Shown: piece by piece, positions 12,763 to 53,500 of the stretch
Position numbering within the stretch: the stretch's first letter is position 1
Layout of the letters: every line of letters begins with the position of its first letter
NCBI RefSeq assembly: GCF_964340395.1
Contig: NC_135570.1
Span: 3,442,498-3,495,997, forward strand
From: Glandiceps talaboti
Lineage: Eukaryota > Hemichordata > Enteropneusta > Spengelidae
Direction of reading: 5' to 3'
Length of the DNA stretch: 53,500 bases
The notes under the pieces: model-generated
Databases searched by the model: none
Seen by the model: only the letters and a program-made list of their open reading frames with translations
Told to the model about the DNA's origin: nothing
Translations under genes and position numbers: made by a program

Positions 12763-14094
12763 CTTCTTAGAATAATTATGTTGTGCTATAATACTATTTT
12801 ATTTTCCAGGTTATCAACATTGGTTATGCTAGTGGTGTTAGAGCTTTGGCAATGACACATTGTGGTGAGAAGGGTTGGCTGCTGTATATCCCGAATAAGG
12901 TAATTATGGATAGAACTTAGAAGGATCTAAGTTGAACGTGATTGTAATTCATTGCAGGATATTGCAGAGTCCATGCTTTAGTCCAGGAATCTCATTCGTG
13001 TATCTACATGTATGTACAAATAGAAGTGCACCTATACCAACGCTATCTCTTGTTTCTTAAAAAGAACAGAATATAATGTCTTAGACATTAACGAAGACAT
13101 GGAATTCAATAATTGTCTAGGATCTTAGAAATATCGATTTGCTTTTGTTTATGCATTCACCCACTGAATAAGACATCACATACAGGTACTCTGTAAATAT
13201 TTATCAAGAGGGTGCGAGTACTAAATCGTTATGTTATTTGATTGTCATCCTTTCTCTAGATGGCATATCCACTTTATGAAAGTATGCTACAAAGACAAGA
13301 AGAATATGGAATCCGTAATATCGGTTATTACAGCCATCACAACTTGAGAGTGGAAAATTCACTACCATTGATAAATCATGATTACGATTGTACTAATACA
13401 CCCTTTGAGGCCGGTAAATCTCGTGTCGTTGATTTTGGCAAGGTAAGACATCGTCAATACAAATAAGATAATTAAGATATAGCTATATTACAACCGTATG
13501 CAAAATATATGTAAGACAAACCAGTAAGTGGAGCCAAGAGAGCATCGGACAAAATCTTACTGATATCACTACATTTTATCGTTTGGCTCGACAGCAAATG
13601 ATTAGAAGTACAAGTTGCCATAAATGTACTTTCGGCCTGATGATTGAACTGAGGTATGTACCATCTTGCATAGATTAAATATGGCCGCTAATTTCAATAT
13701 GGCCGCCATGCATATTTTAATCAAACTATTAGTAAAATTGACATAAAAGAGTACAATAAAGTGATATTAAGTTGTCTTGTTCCTCTCACAGGACACAGAT
13801 TTCATTGGAAAAGCTGCTTTGGCAGCTCAAAAGGAAAATGGACTAACGATGAGACTTGCGATGTTTTTCCTGGATGACCATGACATTGATAATGAGTTGT
13901 GGCCATGGGGTGGTGAACCAATCTATCGTAATGGACAGTTCACTGGTTTGACAACAACGACAGCATACAGTTTTATGGCCAATAAAATGACAGCATTTGG
14001 TTGGATTACAAATGACGTCATTACGTCTGGTAGTTATGAAATTGAAATCATGGGTAAAAGATACCCAGCTACAGCAAAAATATGTAGCTCGTAA
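4253..14094 (+). CDS. PDPR: Pyruvate dehydrogenase phosphatase regulatory subunit (PDPR), 16 exons, complete
   Basis: Coding exons: 4253-4554, 4819-4952, 6686-6767, 7553-7716, 8124-8245, 8901-9018, 9242-9394, 9602-9726, 10375-10567, 11270-11428, 11534-11682, 12002-12150, 12340-12547, 12810-12899, 13260-13442, 13792-14094. They sum to 2634 nt (877 aa), close to vertebrate PDPR, and every junction keeps phase. Residues 1-60 are a basic presequence. [11 protein letters not shown] (71-81) is the FAD Rossmann loop and [10 protein letters not shown] (103-112) the flavin-site segment. Residues 1-464 form the DAO-type oxidoreductase part. Residues from about 465 form the GcvT/aminomethyltransferase-like part, with [16 protein letters not shown] and, near 804-823, LDDHD then [14 protein letters not shown], which mark PDPR rather than DMGDH or SARDH. 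Known role of the family: matrix regulatory subunit that lowers Mg2+ sensitivity of the PDP catalytic subunit and so controls PDH complex reactivation. Confidence 0.9.
5201..5730. repeat. Large fold-back (inverted-repeat) element in PDPR intron 2
   Basis: Two long arms, about 5203-5508 and 5527-5728, are complementary around a spacer of about 12 bp near 5515-5526. The outer ends pair GAGCTCAGGCTCAGTTAG with CTAACTGAGCCTGAGCAC. The inner ends pair AATGGTCACATCT with AGATGTGACCATT. The interior is dominated by CAAA/GTTT-type runs of unequal length. Confidence 0.85.
6839..7086. repeat. Fold-back element with perfect 17-bp central hairpin in PDPR intron 3
   Basis: Outer ends ACAGGCATTTGTTTC and GAAACAAATGCCTGT pair. 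The centre is a perfect 17-bp stem (6985-7001 with 7007-7023, CACTCACCGCGAAAGAA) with loop AACGC. The left arm has an extra insert of about 80 bp. Confidence 0.85.
11893..11944. repeat. (CTGT)n microsatellite in PDPR intron 11
   Basis: Thirteen or so tandem CTGT units, intronic. Confidence 0.95.
12593..12762. repeat. (CA)n / (CATA)n microsatellite in PDPR intron 13
   Basis: CA tract followed by CATA tetranucleotides, starting about 45 bp after the exon 13 donor at 12548. Confidence 0.95.
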
Positions 14095-14152
14095 ACACAT
14101 CATGCGTAATAGATAGATATATAAATCCAAATTTTTAGTCAGTGTTTTGATT

Positions 14153-14158
14153 AATAAA
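14153..14158 (+). terminator. PDPR poly(A) signal AATAAA
   Basis: Canonical AATAAA 58 bases after the PDPR stop codon (14092-14094). Confidence 0.7.
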
Positions 14159-14730
14159 TTTGAGTATAATTAATCCGTCAGTTTCACTTGTATCTTTCTT
14201 GAATCCAAAAAAAAAATCCTCAAAATATAACTTCCGGGTTATGATGACAAGATGCACACAAGTAAATATTATTGACACGCTAAAAATAAACTGAATTATA
14301 TGTAAATTATCACTACACAAAAAAGACAGTGCAAGGAATAGAAATGCTTGGGAGAAGCTGGTTATTGTAAAACTAAAAAGAATATAAGCTGTTACCCACA
14401 TCTCGACAGGATTTTCAAACCCCAATACTATATATTGGGAAAGAGCAATGCTTCAAGGTAAGAACGGAATTCGCAGTATAGGTAGTGAACTGAATATATA
14501 TATGGAAAGCAATACATCCATTTATACCTAAGGCTTATATTTTAATATGTGCTTGTATCATTTTTTATCTAACAAATTCAAACTCAAAATTCAAACGTCT
14601 ACATGTATTATATTCCATTGTTCCACAAACACACACACACATGTATATATGATACTTCGTAGCACACAGACACTTCATTTCATATTTGTTGATGTACTGT
14701 CATAATGTAAGTCTGTTGTACCACGTTTGC
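14159..14730. other. Convergent intergenic/3' UTR region between PDPR and the cadherin
   Basis: The two genes end tail-to-tail about 640 bp apart. The interval is AT-rich with a short CA run near 14630. No clear canonical poly(A) signal for the minus-strand gene was recognised. Confidence 0.5.
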
Positions 14731-35480
<20,750 letters not shown>

Positions 35481-35481
<1 letters not shown>

Positions 35482-35488
35482 GACGTCA
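35481..35488. promoter_or_regulatory. CRE palindrome overlapping the cadherin start codon
   Basis: TGACGTCA, whose last base in gene sense is the A of the ATG at 35481. A perfect CREB/ATF site by sequence. Whether it lies in the promoter depends on where transcription starts, which cannot be seen. Confidence 0.25.
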
Positions 35489-37217
35489 CTATTTCCTAAA
35501 ACATACACCATATATTAAACAAACAACATAAGTCGATATGTGAATATGTGAACGGTGATATGAAAAAAAATCAGTTACGAGGGCTCGCTTGGCTGTTTGG
35601 GCTTAATTAGGTATTTTCGGCCATGTCTTCTTGACAGAATAATACCAGGACTTTGATCAATTCAGTGATCTGTTCGTCTGTGGGTCTCATACGGAGAAAT
35701 TGATAACAGCAAGCCTGTTTGCAAGATAATTGATTCGTCTATATTCGAGTGTGTGCAAAGTTCCTTATCAACATCACGTGATTGATGATAGATCGTACCG
35801 ACGTTCTATTAAACATAGCAGAAGTTCGATTTTAAAAATATGACGAAACTTCCATTTCAACGGCACTGACGAGTAATTAGGAAACTTAACGTTTGTGTTA
35901 ACGACATAGGTTTCAGATGTTGACAAATATGAAGGTAAAAAGTGTTCCTTTTTTTCCTTTAAATTCAGCTGACATCGGTTTTATTTGTATGTTGGAAATA
36001 AATTCAGATATTTTATTTGTTTGAAAATGCCTGTCAATGCTGTCACCCCAATGACCCGCCAATAAACTGCACTGTTTGTATAGTTAACATATACAATATA
36101 ACTGGTTCTAGAGATTGTTTAACACTTACACTGAGTGTCAGCCTTGCCACTTATTTATTTCATTTATCTTTATTGTCTATGATTATATTACACAGTGACT
36201 GTAGGTTAGTTAAGATTAAACAAATAGTGAGTTGACTCTGACTAAACATATTTCAAACAATGTTATATATTTTTGTTGTTGCCGGGTTCGACAAAGATCT
36301 TATTTTAAACGTTGCTACATCTTATCTTTGGCATGGTAACAATCGAAGTATAATTTTTAACAGGCAACTTCAAGAACTTGACAACAATATAAATCATAAT
36401 GATATTGATCAACAAAAAACAAACACATAAACAAACAAATGCGCAAGCGACTGACGCTAGTCTAAATTGGGGGTAATTTAGTGCACAGTGGCTATTCATC
36501 AATAAATTATACTGTATGTTAAGACAACAAAATTAGAGACAGGCAGCCACGGAATCTAGTGGTCAACAATTTTGCCAATTTCACATTTAATTGTATTTTG
36601 AGATGACTGCTCATCAGTCGCAGCACAAACCTTGTACACTGACTTTTTGATAACTGAACATGTTCCTTTATAACATATTAAATTTTACTTCCCACTTGGA
36701 ATATGTGCATCAGATAACCGTTCTTTTTTTTCAATTCAAAATGTGTACACATTTTACCATAGGATAAAAAAGGGCGTTAAAATACCAGTTTCCGTGTTAA
36801 GAAGTTTACCATAATTGTTAATGATTACATGAATAAGGTCAAAGGTCACTGTAGATATAATATTCTGTTTTTATTGCTTATGGATTGGTATAGGTGCAGT
36901 TTTCGTCTTTGGTATCCGCATGGAAAGTCCCATTTATGTAAAGTGGGTATTAGAGGAAATTATAGAGTAGGATTAAGCACCCGAATAAGAAATACAATGT
37001 AAGAAATGTGAGATACAGGTTCCCAAATTGATACATCATATTAGAGTTTAACACGGTTTCTCTTTAACAGTTTGTGTGGTCTCCGAAAGAAAAGTCACAC
37101 TGAAACAAACCTAACTTCATCGTCGAACTTGAAAGTAACTCGATATTCAAATCGGTGACATGTGATAACCACCGTTATTTGGTAGCTTTAGTACAGTCCT
37201 AGTGTTTCACCTAGTCG

Positions 37218-37343
37218 ACTAGACTGTCGACAGTCGTTCGTGCCTTTTTACTACGTTTTATCTAAAACTAAAGTCGTTGCCTCGCTTTGATTTAGATGAA
37301 ATGTAGCAAAAAAAGACACGAACGACTGTCGACAGTCTACTAG
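37218..37343. repeat. Inverted-repeat element with palindromic tips
   Basis: Arms ACTAGACTGTCGACAGTCGT (37218-37237, continuing TCGTG) and CACGAACGACTGTCGACAGT (37317-37336, continuing CTACTAG) are complementary. Each arm contains the self-palindrome GACTGTCGACAGTC. Pairing continues inward at TTTTATCTAAA / TTTAGATGAAA. Confidence 0.8.
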
Positions 37344-38651
37344 TAAACGTCACCGCTCCGTCATCTACCTACCGACTTGTTAATACATGCATTTTTATGA
37401 CACCTTTATGCAACCATAGGTACACAACTTCAGCCAGCATAACGCAACAATGCAGCCATAGGTTGTTCATGAAAATCAATTCCCTAGTATTGATTTGTTT
37501 TCATGTACATCCCGACTTAGTCAGAAAGTTTGTATTTATAACATTCAGCGCTAATGAAATACGATATTCAATGGGATGATATGGAAACCGATTCACCGAC
37601 TGGTAGTGTTACGTGTGATGATGTCACCAAAGTAACTGTTCAACCGTACCGTACGCTGTTTTTCACTGTAAACACATACATCTGTCTCACAACCTACCCA
37701 CTTCACAATTCTGTTACTATTCTGATATTTAGTAATATAGATAAGGTTGCAATAAAGTTTATTATTATTATTACTAAATATCAACTCTAAGGTTTTCAGG
37801 AATTGTCTGTTTCCCTAACCCAAATCATTTACATGTCTTTTCCGAATTCGTTATCGGTGCCGACCTTTTACATTGGTAAATACGCAGACATATTTTTCTA
37901 TAGTAGTCGGTGGTAAAGAGAAAAAAAACCCAATGAATTTCTACGCTATGAAAAACAAAAAATCTTGCAAGTGATGAGTGTCCACTTACCCAAATTTGTT
38001 GTTCTAATGAACGCCTATTGCTTCAAATATGGTCCGTTTGAAAGTCTGAATCAGTAAGTGTCCAGAAACTGGTGTGTATTTAATCGCGCTTTTAAGATGT
38101 TGCCCCCCAACGAGAAAAATGAGAGAGATTGGATGTAGATAACGACAGGTCTAGCAACTGAAAAACTGGCAATTTTAACAACTTGAGGTAAACAAACAAT
38201 AAAGTGATATATCAACTGAAGCCAACGTGGTACACAGGTCACTTCTCTATTCATACACCATGTTAATTTTTAAACAAAGTCTGCTATTTCATATATAAAT
38301 CAAATTGAGGGTTGAAGTTTTATGCAAACATTGTGTTCAATCAAACAGTGTGTACATTGTGCACAGACATGTACTGACAGTGAAAATATGTCTGAATTAC
38401 AAAAGTAGTAGACAGGTATAGGAGGATGTAAAACGTTTGGTAGCCAGATTCACACAATCACACATTTCTTTTGACATTGTTAGCCAACATTGATAAATAT
38501 GGCATCGTGTGATGTGATTAGTGAGTCTGTACTTATCAGTTGTTAATAATCAGTATGAATATTATTTATCATAATATCAATATATGCTAGGTGTATGCTT
38601 GATTTATATTTAGCCAGGCTGACAGTACAGCTGTGAAACTAAACTAACATA

Positions 38652-38653
<2 letters not shown>

Positions 38654-38710
<57 letters not shown>

Positions 38711-38757
38711 ATGTATGTATGTATGTATGTATGTATGTATGTATGTATGTATGCATG
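38654..38757. repeat. (TGTC)n-(TGTA)n microsatellite
   Basis: Tetranucleotide tract with a clean switch from TGTC to TGTA near 38710. Confidence 0.97.
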
Positions 38758-41465
38758 CATTCACTTTCAGCCCTTTTCACAAGTCTGAAGAATACAAAGA
38801 TCTCAGGACTAGTAGTGGAAGCGTTCGTGTTTATATTGTCATACAACAGTCCAGATAATGTTGTGCTAGACTGAGTGTAAATGCGGCATTTGGAAGCAGG
38901 AAATCCAAAATTGGGAATTGTGCCGTATGTATTAGAAACCCCAACGGGCACTAGATGACTTTATAAGTTTTAGGGTGTAATGTTTGCTGTACATTTAAAA
39001 GGTACTTGCAGTATTCTACTTACTGAAATACACTTAATCGACCATCACTTGAAATTGGCTTAAATAACTCAAACGCGATATTAAGATCTAACTTATAAAA
39101 GATGTGATGACGTCATTTTTCTACTTTTTCTACGTTTCATGAGGAAATACCTACGATGCAGTCAACTTTTCTAACAATGACAGAAGATAAATATTGTAAT
39201 TTTCTAGGTGCGTGTTGATATTAACCGTTTACAACCATAGTTTTATCGAGATATTATGTAAGTATTAACATTTGAGTAAACAGTTGGTAAATTCAGCTTG
39301 TGCCACTTCAACCAATGCCACATTACTGCCACATTGCCGTTTATTGTGTTCCTTCTACTAAGTTTCTTGTTAAAAAAGTGTTTAATTTTGATAAATTGAT
39401 ATCCCTATACATCACTGTTTCATCAGAGCTATTCATTAGGACTAAACGTAAACCCATAAATATACTGTGTTTTTACATGTGGCATATGTATATGATACAT
39501 GACAAAAGGTCGCTAAGTACATACAATGGACAATATATTACATCACTACCAAGTCAGACAGGACATTATGAAATGGAGAATGAACGAGGGGCGTGATAGA
39601 TGACAGATGCATCACAGCAGCAGCTGACACAAGTTTATTCTCCCGTTTATAATAATTATACGTACAGTCTAAAACGCTCATCTACAGGATAGAGTAAGGA
39701 CAAATGTAGTGTCTATAGAATTCACCTTATTATTGAATGTCATAACATCGTTTTCATATAGCCTTCAGTGATTGGCTTAGAGCATATCACGTGGTATGGA
39801 CTATTGACCCATAGCGACCCAAATTTGCATATGGGGCACTAGTCCCATTTTCCTGCGGGCAGTAATCACGTAACATGTAAGTCTTAGCAGGGATTCATTT
39901 TGACTATATGTAGAATATGTGACTGAGAATGTGATGTGATATAAAATACTTGTCAGCTGGCCTTATTTGGGCACTAGTAGGAGTAGACGTCATGTTACCC
40001 CTGGTGCTGCTATGTTGCAACTGTTTCCCTCGGCTGAAATAGTTTGCTACATAACAACCCTCGTGGTCCTAATAGTCAGTTAATATGTGTATAATAAACA
40101 CTACTGCAACAATGCAATCACATATAGTTACAGAACTTCGAAATTATCAAGGCAAATATGTATTGTTTACTTCTAAAATTATTAACTAGAATCAGGTTCT
40201 ACGATATTGTCATTAGTTTATAACACTCCTTGATTTTATTGCCCATCATATTTGACACAATTTTAAATGAGAAATACATACAATAAATAGTCTATGGCCT
40301 ATCCATGGCTTCAAATCTCAACATCGCCCATCACCCCGTCTCAGCGAGAAATCATGAACCAAAAGATGTCCATGCAAATGAGTAAACCCCAAACTGTTAG
40401 AATGATGTAAACAATGTATAAGTAGCATCCTATGTACCATATTTGGACATTGCGTAACTGCCCCCAAAATACTAATTTATTATTTGTCAGAATTCTGGCA
40501 TTGATTAACAAAGACTTGATGTTAATAACCGTGGATGGCTTCGTTTGAATTTGAAATTTCATCTCAGCTCCTCATTGAGCTTAGACTGTAAGATACGTCG
40601 TGACGTGTTAGGGGTTGGCCGATGTTTGAGGGCGCCCCGTCACGGCGTACATTACCAGACGACATTGAGCTAGACGTGAGAGAAGAGATTGGAAGCCACG
40701 GATAGCCTCGAGACTAGTAAATACATAACTCAATGCTTTGAAATATAACGGTGCACGCGTCATGTCATGGTATTGGTAAACTAAGTATAATAACCATTTA
40801 TACCGCAGACAACCTGTCTGAACTTAAACGTAGAAAAAGTGCTCTCTTTTGACGCAAATTGAAAATAAACAGAAGGTACATTTAACAACTCTATGATTGC
40901 TAAAGTTTTCACTCATCTCCGATCACCTACGCCAACTGCCCTTGCTTGCCATCATCTGTATACAAACCATTCCGAGTGTTACTATAAATGTAGAACAAGT
41001 TAATTTGCTGTGATCAGCAGTTTGTGATAGAAAAGTCTACAGGCTGGAGGGGGCAATATAGACGTAAAAAATGTTCTTCAGTTCAGTTACAAAACGACAT
41101 GCTATGTGTTGAATATTCTTAAATCTGGGTGGGAGACTACCATTTAGACAGACATGTTTCAATGCAAGTAAAGGGGAACGCAACCCTAGAAATATGAAGG
41201 TATTTTCATAAAGTTTGTGTTCTGGTGAGTCGTTTCATGATTTCATATCATATATATTTTGCGTGATTGCAAAGAAATATCAAATTGCAACTCTATTATT
41301 TCACTTCTGTTCTCACACTGACATTTCTATGCATATGACACTCAAGGTTGTCAATTCAACTTTGTTACATTTTGTTAGAGTGGAGTTATGTTCCAATCAT
41401 AGCATTTACAAGCATGAAGCAAACGGACTCTATTGTGAAACGAAGACATCTTTCGTTGCAAGTTA

Positions 41466-50278
<8,813 letters not shown>

Positions 50279-50835
50279 CTGCAGAATGAGGGAGACAAAG
50301 ATAAAGCACAAATCAATCATTAAAATACATCTCACTCTCAACGTATTGTTTTGCTGTGCCTTTTTGAGAAATTAAGACCTTCGAAGGTGAAAGAGATTGC
50401 AATATGAATAAAGCGTATTTTTTTTCTTTCTGTATAGCGTAACTCTGTCTGTTGCACGACGTGTTTTGTAGGTTAAAGGAAATTTCTCTTATTGCTTGCT
50501 ATCGAATAATATAAATAAAGACAAAGACAATTCTATTTCCCGTTTTCCAGTAATTTAAGACTTATTTTGCCACTATTGTTAATCTGTTGATCCATGAAAA
50601 CGTCACTGAGGTAGGAGACTGTACTTAGAGGTAAATTTCTACCATTACCTGCCATGGAGTAGTATGTCATAGTATGGCTTGATCGTGCCTTTATAATAGG
50701 AAAGACAGGTGATATGGGCTCTCAAAGCAAAACAGGCGAAGGTGTGTTTGTGCGTGTGTGTGTGCGCGCGCACGTGCGTAATTGTGGGTGGGATAGCTTT
50801 AGCCTTTTTGATCAACCACGCAATTCTTGCAATTT

Positions 50836-51540
50836 TGCGTCAGTTGCTTCATATAGGTTCAATGAACGCGGTATCAATTTCTCTTCGGTAAACTTTTCAG
50901 TCAATAGATAGAGTTCCAGGTTGATTGGGATATCTGTCATCGTTTTTGTGGTTTCGACTGGCAGCTGTATTGCTGTTGTTGACTTAAAGACTACACTAAA
51001 TAAATGTCTTAAGCAAACTTTCTAATGGGATTAAAATTAGAAAAAGACAAAAAAAAAGTTCATCGACTTATTCACAAAACGTTATTCAAAATACTAAATC
51101 GACGCTTATTTGATTTATGACAAGCAATAAATGTCAGCCCAAATCATTATTAACAACAATTATTACACTGGAAGCTGTCACAATATACATTTGGCATTGA
51201 CTTTCGTTCACTCGGTGTCAAGAATAGAGAGTGGCAACGTGTATGTGTGCATTTATGATAACGGAGTGTGATAATTGGTAATCCCTTTTAAGACAAATAT
51301 CACACTATCAGTGTGTCAACGGTATCTTTATTCTAATTTTAATCCCATTAGAAAGTTTGCTTAAGACATTGATTTAGTGTAATCTTTAAGTCAACAACAG
51401 CAATACAGCTGCCAGCCGAAACCACAAAAACGATGACAGATATCCCAATCAACCTGGAACTCTATCTATTGACTGAAATGTTCACCTTAGAGAAATTGAT
51501 ACCGCGTTCATTGAACCTATATGCCAAAGTAATTGACGCT
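50836..51540. mobile_element. Fold-back element with arms of about 200 bp
   Basis: Left arm 50836-51042 and right arm 51331-51540 are imperfect reverse complements over their whole length, e.g. TAATGGGATTAAAATTAGAA against TTCTAATTTTAATCCCATTA and GTTCAATGAACGCGGTATCA against its complement. A loop of about 290 bp separates them. No coding capacity. Confidence 0.9.
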
Positions 51541-52659
51541 CGAAAAGTTCATTAATTTATCCTACTTGACCTCTTCAATGTTTCTCAGTCACGTGATCAC
51601 TCAGTTTTCATATTTGTCTCTCACCACTGCAGTTTTAATTGAAGTTATTTAACTGCATTAAATTCTGCATATTTCATCTCCTAAATTCTCCTTCACCATT
51701 CACTAGTTACTGCAGAATCAACGTCAGATAACACGTTCCCTATGTCTTCAACGATAGTGTTAAAAACAACCTACTTAGGTGGAAGATAGGCGAATAGAAA
51801 AATATTTTTAGAAAGCCTGTCAAGAGTGTTTTTTGTCAAAATAAATTTACTGAAATATTTCATCACCCATTATAGGATTTTTAACTTTTGCTTGGAGTAA
51901 TACAAAGCACCGGACCGATCGTTTCGAAGAGGACCTTCGGGTCGTTTGTTGACCTAAGTATAAACGTTTTCAATCATACCTATGACAAATTAAAATGTGC
52001 ATTGTAGATTATAATGAGACTATTTTTAATGAAAAAGTAAGTATTAATAAGGTGGCATTCGTAAATATATTTCCCAAGGGATTGAACTTATTTACGTATG
52101 TAATACAAAGTATTGCAATTATTATTTAATGATGATTTGCGAGATTTCATTTTATTAATTTGTTGGAACTATTACCTCATTAGCATATTACTCTGTGTAA
52201 ATAAATACATCTTGAAAGTGATATGCATGACGGCCCCCACTTCCTCTAATTACTCATTTTAGTAACAAGTATATCTAATTTAAAACGTGATCATTCAAGG
52301 TGTTATAGTCAACTCAATGTGTAACTTAAAACTGTTAAATATGTATTATTTTGTAAGTACTAATGCTTAAATTTTAAACAAAATAGTCTTATACTATAAA
52401 GTCTAATCGAAGACATTATTAGCAACACATTCGTTTTTCGTAGCAACTGTTATATGCAAAAGTAATTTTGACTCTTAAAGTAAATGCATTTACTAATCTT
52501 GCAAAAAAACAAATATTGCCTTAAGAAGAACAGAAACCTTTAGTGGACTGCTGATAAGTATTTCACAAAGAAAGACCACTTAATCCCTTAATTATTTACT
52601 ATTAGTTATCACCAAGATGGATATTGATGTACATTTGGCTCGTCACTTGGTACGTTTCT

Positions 52660-52743
52660 CACATCTATCAATAGCATGGCTGTTTCCCACATCTATCAAT
52701 ATCATGGCTGTTTCCCACATCTATCAATATCATGGCTGTTTCT
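52660..52743. repeat. 28-bp x 3 tandem repeat
   Basis: Three copies of a unit beginning CACATCTATCAATATCATGG and followed by CTGTTTCC; the first copy has AGC for ATC. Confidence 0.9.
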
Positions 52744-53500
52744 GTTCCGTTGTGGGATAGCAACGCAATTTCTTTAACGACGTTAAAGTGATGTTTTAGA
52801 ATTTCTTAAGCGATTTAATATATATTAAGTATAGCCATTCAATTCCCGATATTAGATTGATTGTGTAGAATGTTTATTCGGGCCAATGTCTATTTTCGGC
52901 GCAAATTCAAATCTTCTCCATAAAATGGCTAATGCTGATAAACTGCCTTAAAGTTCTCTGTCATAGGTGGACGTTTAAAAATCATCTTTGGCCAAAATAA
53001 AGGTCATTATTTTTGCAATTGGAAAAATAGTGGCCAATATTGTTTCCAGTGGCCAAAATATTGTACATTATTTTGATCAATTTCCCCAAAATAATGGCCA
53101 AAGTTGGATTTTAAACGTTGATCATTTCAACAGAATAAAGATGAATATGAAGATTAAGTCATATTAGGAATATACATTCTGTGTTTAATGCTTGCTTTGT
53201 TATGAAAAAAACAGACGTTTTCCGAAAGCCATCGGAATTTCCGAAATTAATCTGGAAGGTGTTTCAATGCTCAAGACATGATCATGAACTGCTTAGATGT
53301 ACGAGTATTACAGAAGGGAATTCATTGGTCGGTTGATTCAAGTTTTACGTCTTATGTACCAATTTATTTGTTCGGCGTCTAAATGTATAGGAAGGGCCAT
53401 GAGTTAAACCTTTTTTGTGCCGTTGACTTTCAGCTGATGTAATCTTAAACGCCGACGATACGAAATAATAGCGGAAAAATGATATAAAATCCTTGAGCAA

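Larger units (their letters stand above)
35489..41465. other. Gene-poor intergenic region
   Basis: About 6 kb between the cadherin start and the receptor stop. Contents recognised: an inverted-repeat element at 37218-37343, a TGTC/TGTA microsatellite at about 38654-38757, and a short GC-rich dispersed repeat at about 40593-40651. Other open frames are short and unsupported. Confidence 0.55.
50279..53500. other. Upstream region of the receptor gene, no supported exon
   Basis: Contains a large fold-back element (50836-51540), a 28-bp triplicate repeat (about 52660-52743) and AT-rich sequence. A first exon for the receptor may lie here or beyond the right edge. Confidence 0.5.

Noticed and set aside
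38760-38951. Open frame reading PVGVSNTYGTIPNFGFPASK
   Set aside because: No family recognised, no splice partners, and it runs into a TGTC/TGTA microsatellite.
52192-52228. Candidate first exon for the nicotinic receptor (MHITFKMYLFTQ)
   Set aside because: The phase matches, but the segment is not hydrophobic enough for a convincing signal peptide and the donor is non-optimal.

Overview
This is animal nuclear DNA, not bacterial. It has three spliced protein genes with GT/AG introns, very abundant tetranucleotide microsatellites, fold-back/MITE-type elements and a Penelope-like retroelement. The gene set (mitochondrial flavoprotein, classical EC-repeat cadherin, nicotinic receptor) and the large, AT-rich, repeat-filled introns suggest a marine invertebrate such as a hemichordate, a lancelet or a lophotrochozoan. 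I cannot fix the phylum from sequence alone. All exon models below were built by hand from splice sites, reading phase and family motifs.

Layout. (1) 661-965 (-) is the first coding exon of one PDPR-like gene that leaves the window on the left. (2) 4253-14094 (+) is a complete 16-exon PDPR (pyruvate dehydrogenase phosphatase regulatory subunit) gene; the exon lengths sum to 2634 nt = 877 codons plus stop. The two PDPR genes are head-to-head copies sharing a region of about 3.3 kb that holds a minisatellite with repeated CCAAT boxes. (3) 14731-35481 (-) is a complete 26-exon cadherin gene (3990 nt, 1329 aa), convergent with PDPR. It encodes a signal peptide, seven EC repeats, a PCDH15-like membrane-adjacent domain, one TM helix and an acidic cytoplasmic tail ending in a PDZ-ligand-like motif. 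Its introns carry a Penelope-like element with a hammerhead ribozyme, a 23-bp minisatellite with higher-order structure, and a MITE. (4) 35.5-41.4 kb is gene-poor. (5) 41466-50278 (-) is an alpha-type nicotinic acetylcholine receptor-like subunit with six coding exons found and the 5' end not identified. (6) 50.3-53.5 kb holds a large fold-back element and no exon I can support.

The most unusual structure is in the cadherin gene. Within about 1.5 kb, two independent tandem arrays overlap splice signals. One is four head-to-tail 80-bp copies of an entire 39-nt, phase-symmetric micro-exon, separated by introns of only 41 nt. The other is seven 33-bp copies of the 3' end of the TM exon together with its 5' splice site; use of any of the six distal donors puts a TGA directly after the membrane segment and would give a receptor with no tail. 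Together they look like hardware for splice-isoform diversity, or splice-site arrays created by recent slippage, in the membrane-proximal part of a PCDH15-like cadherin.

The three genes have no obvious common pathway. They are neighbours rather than an operon.
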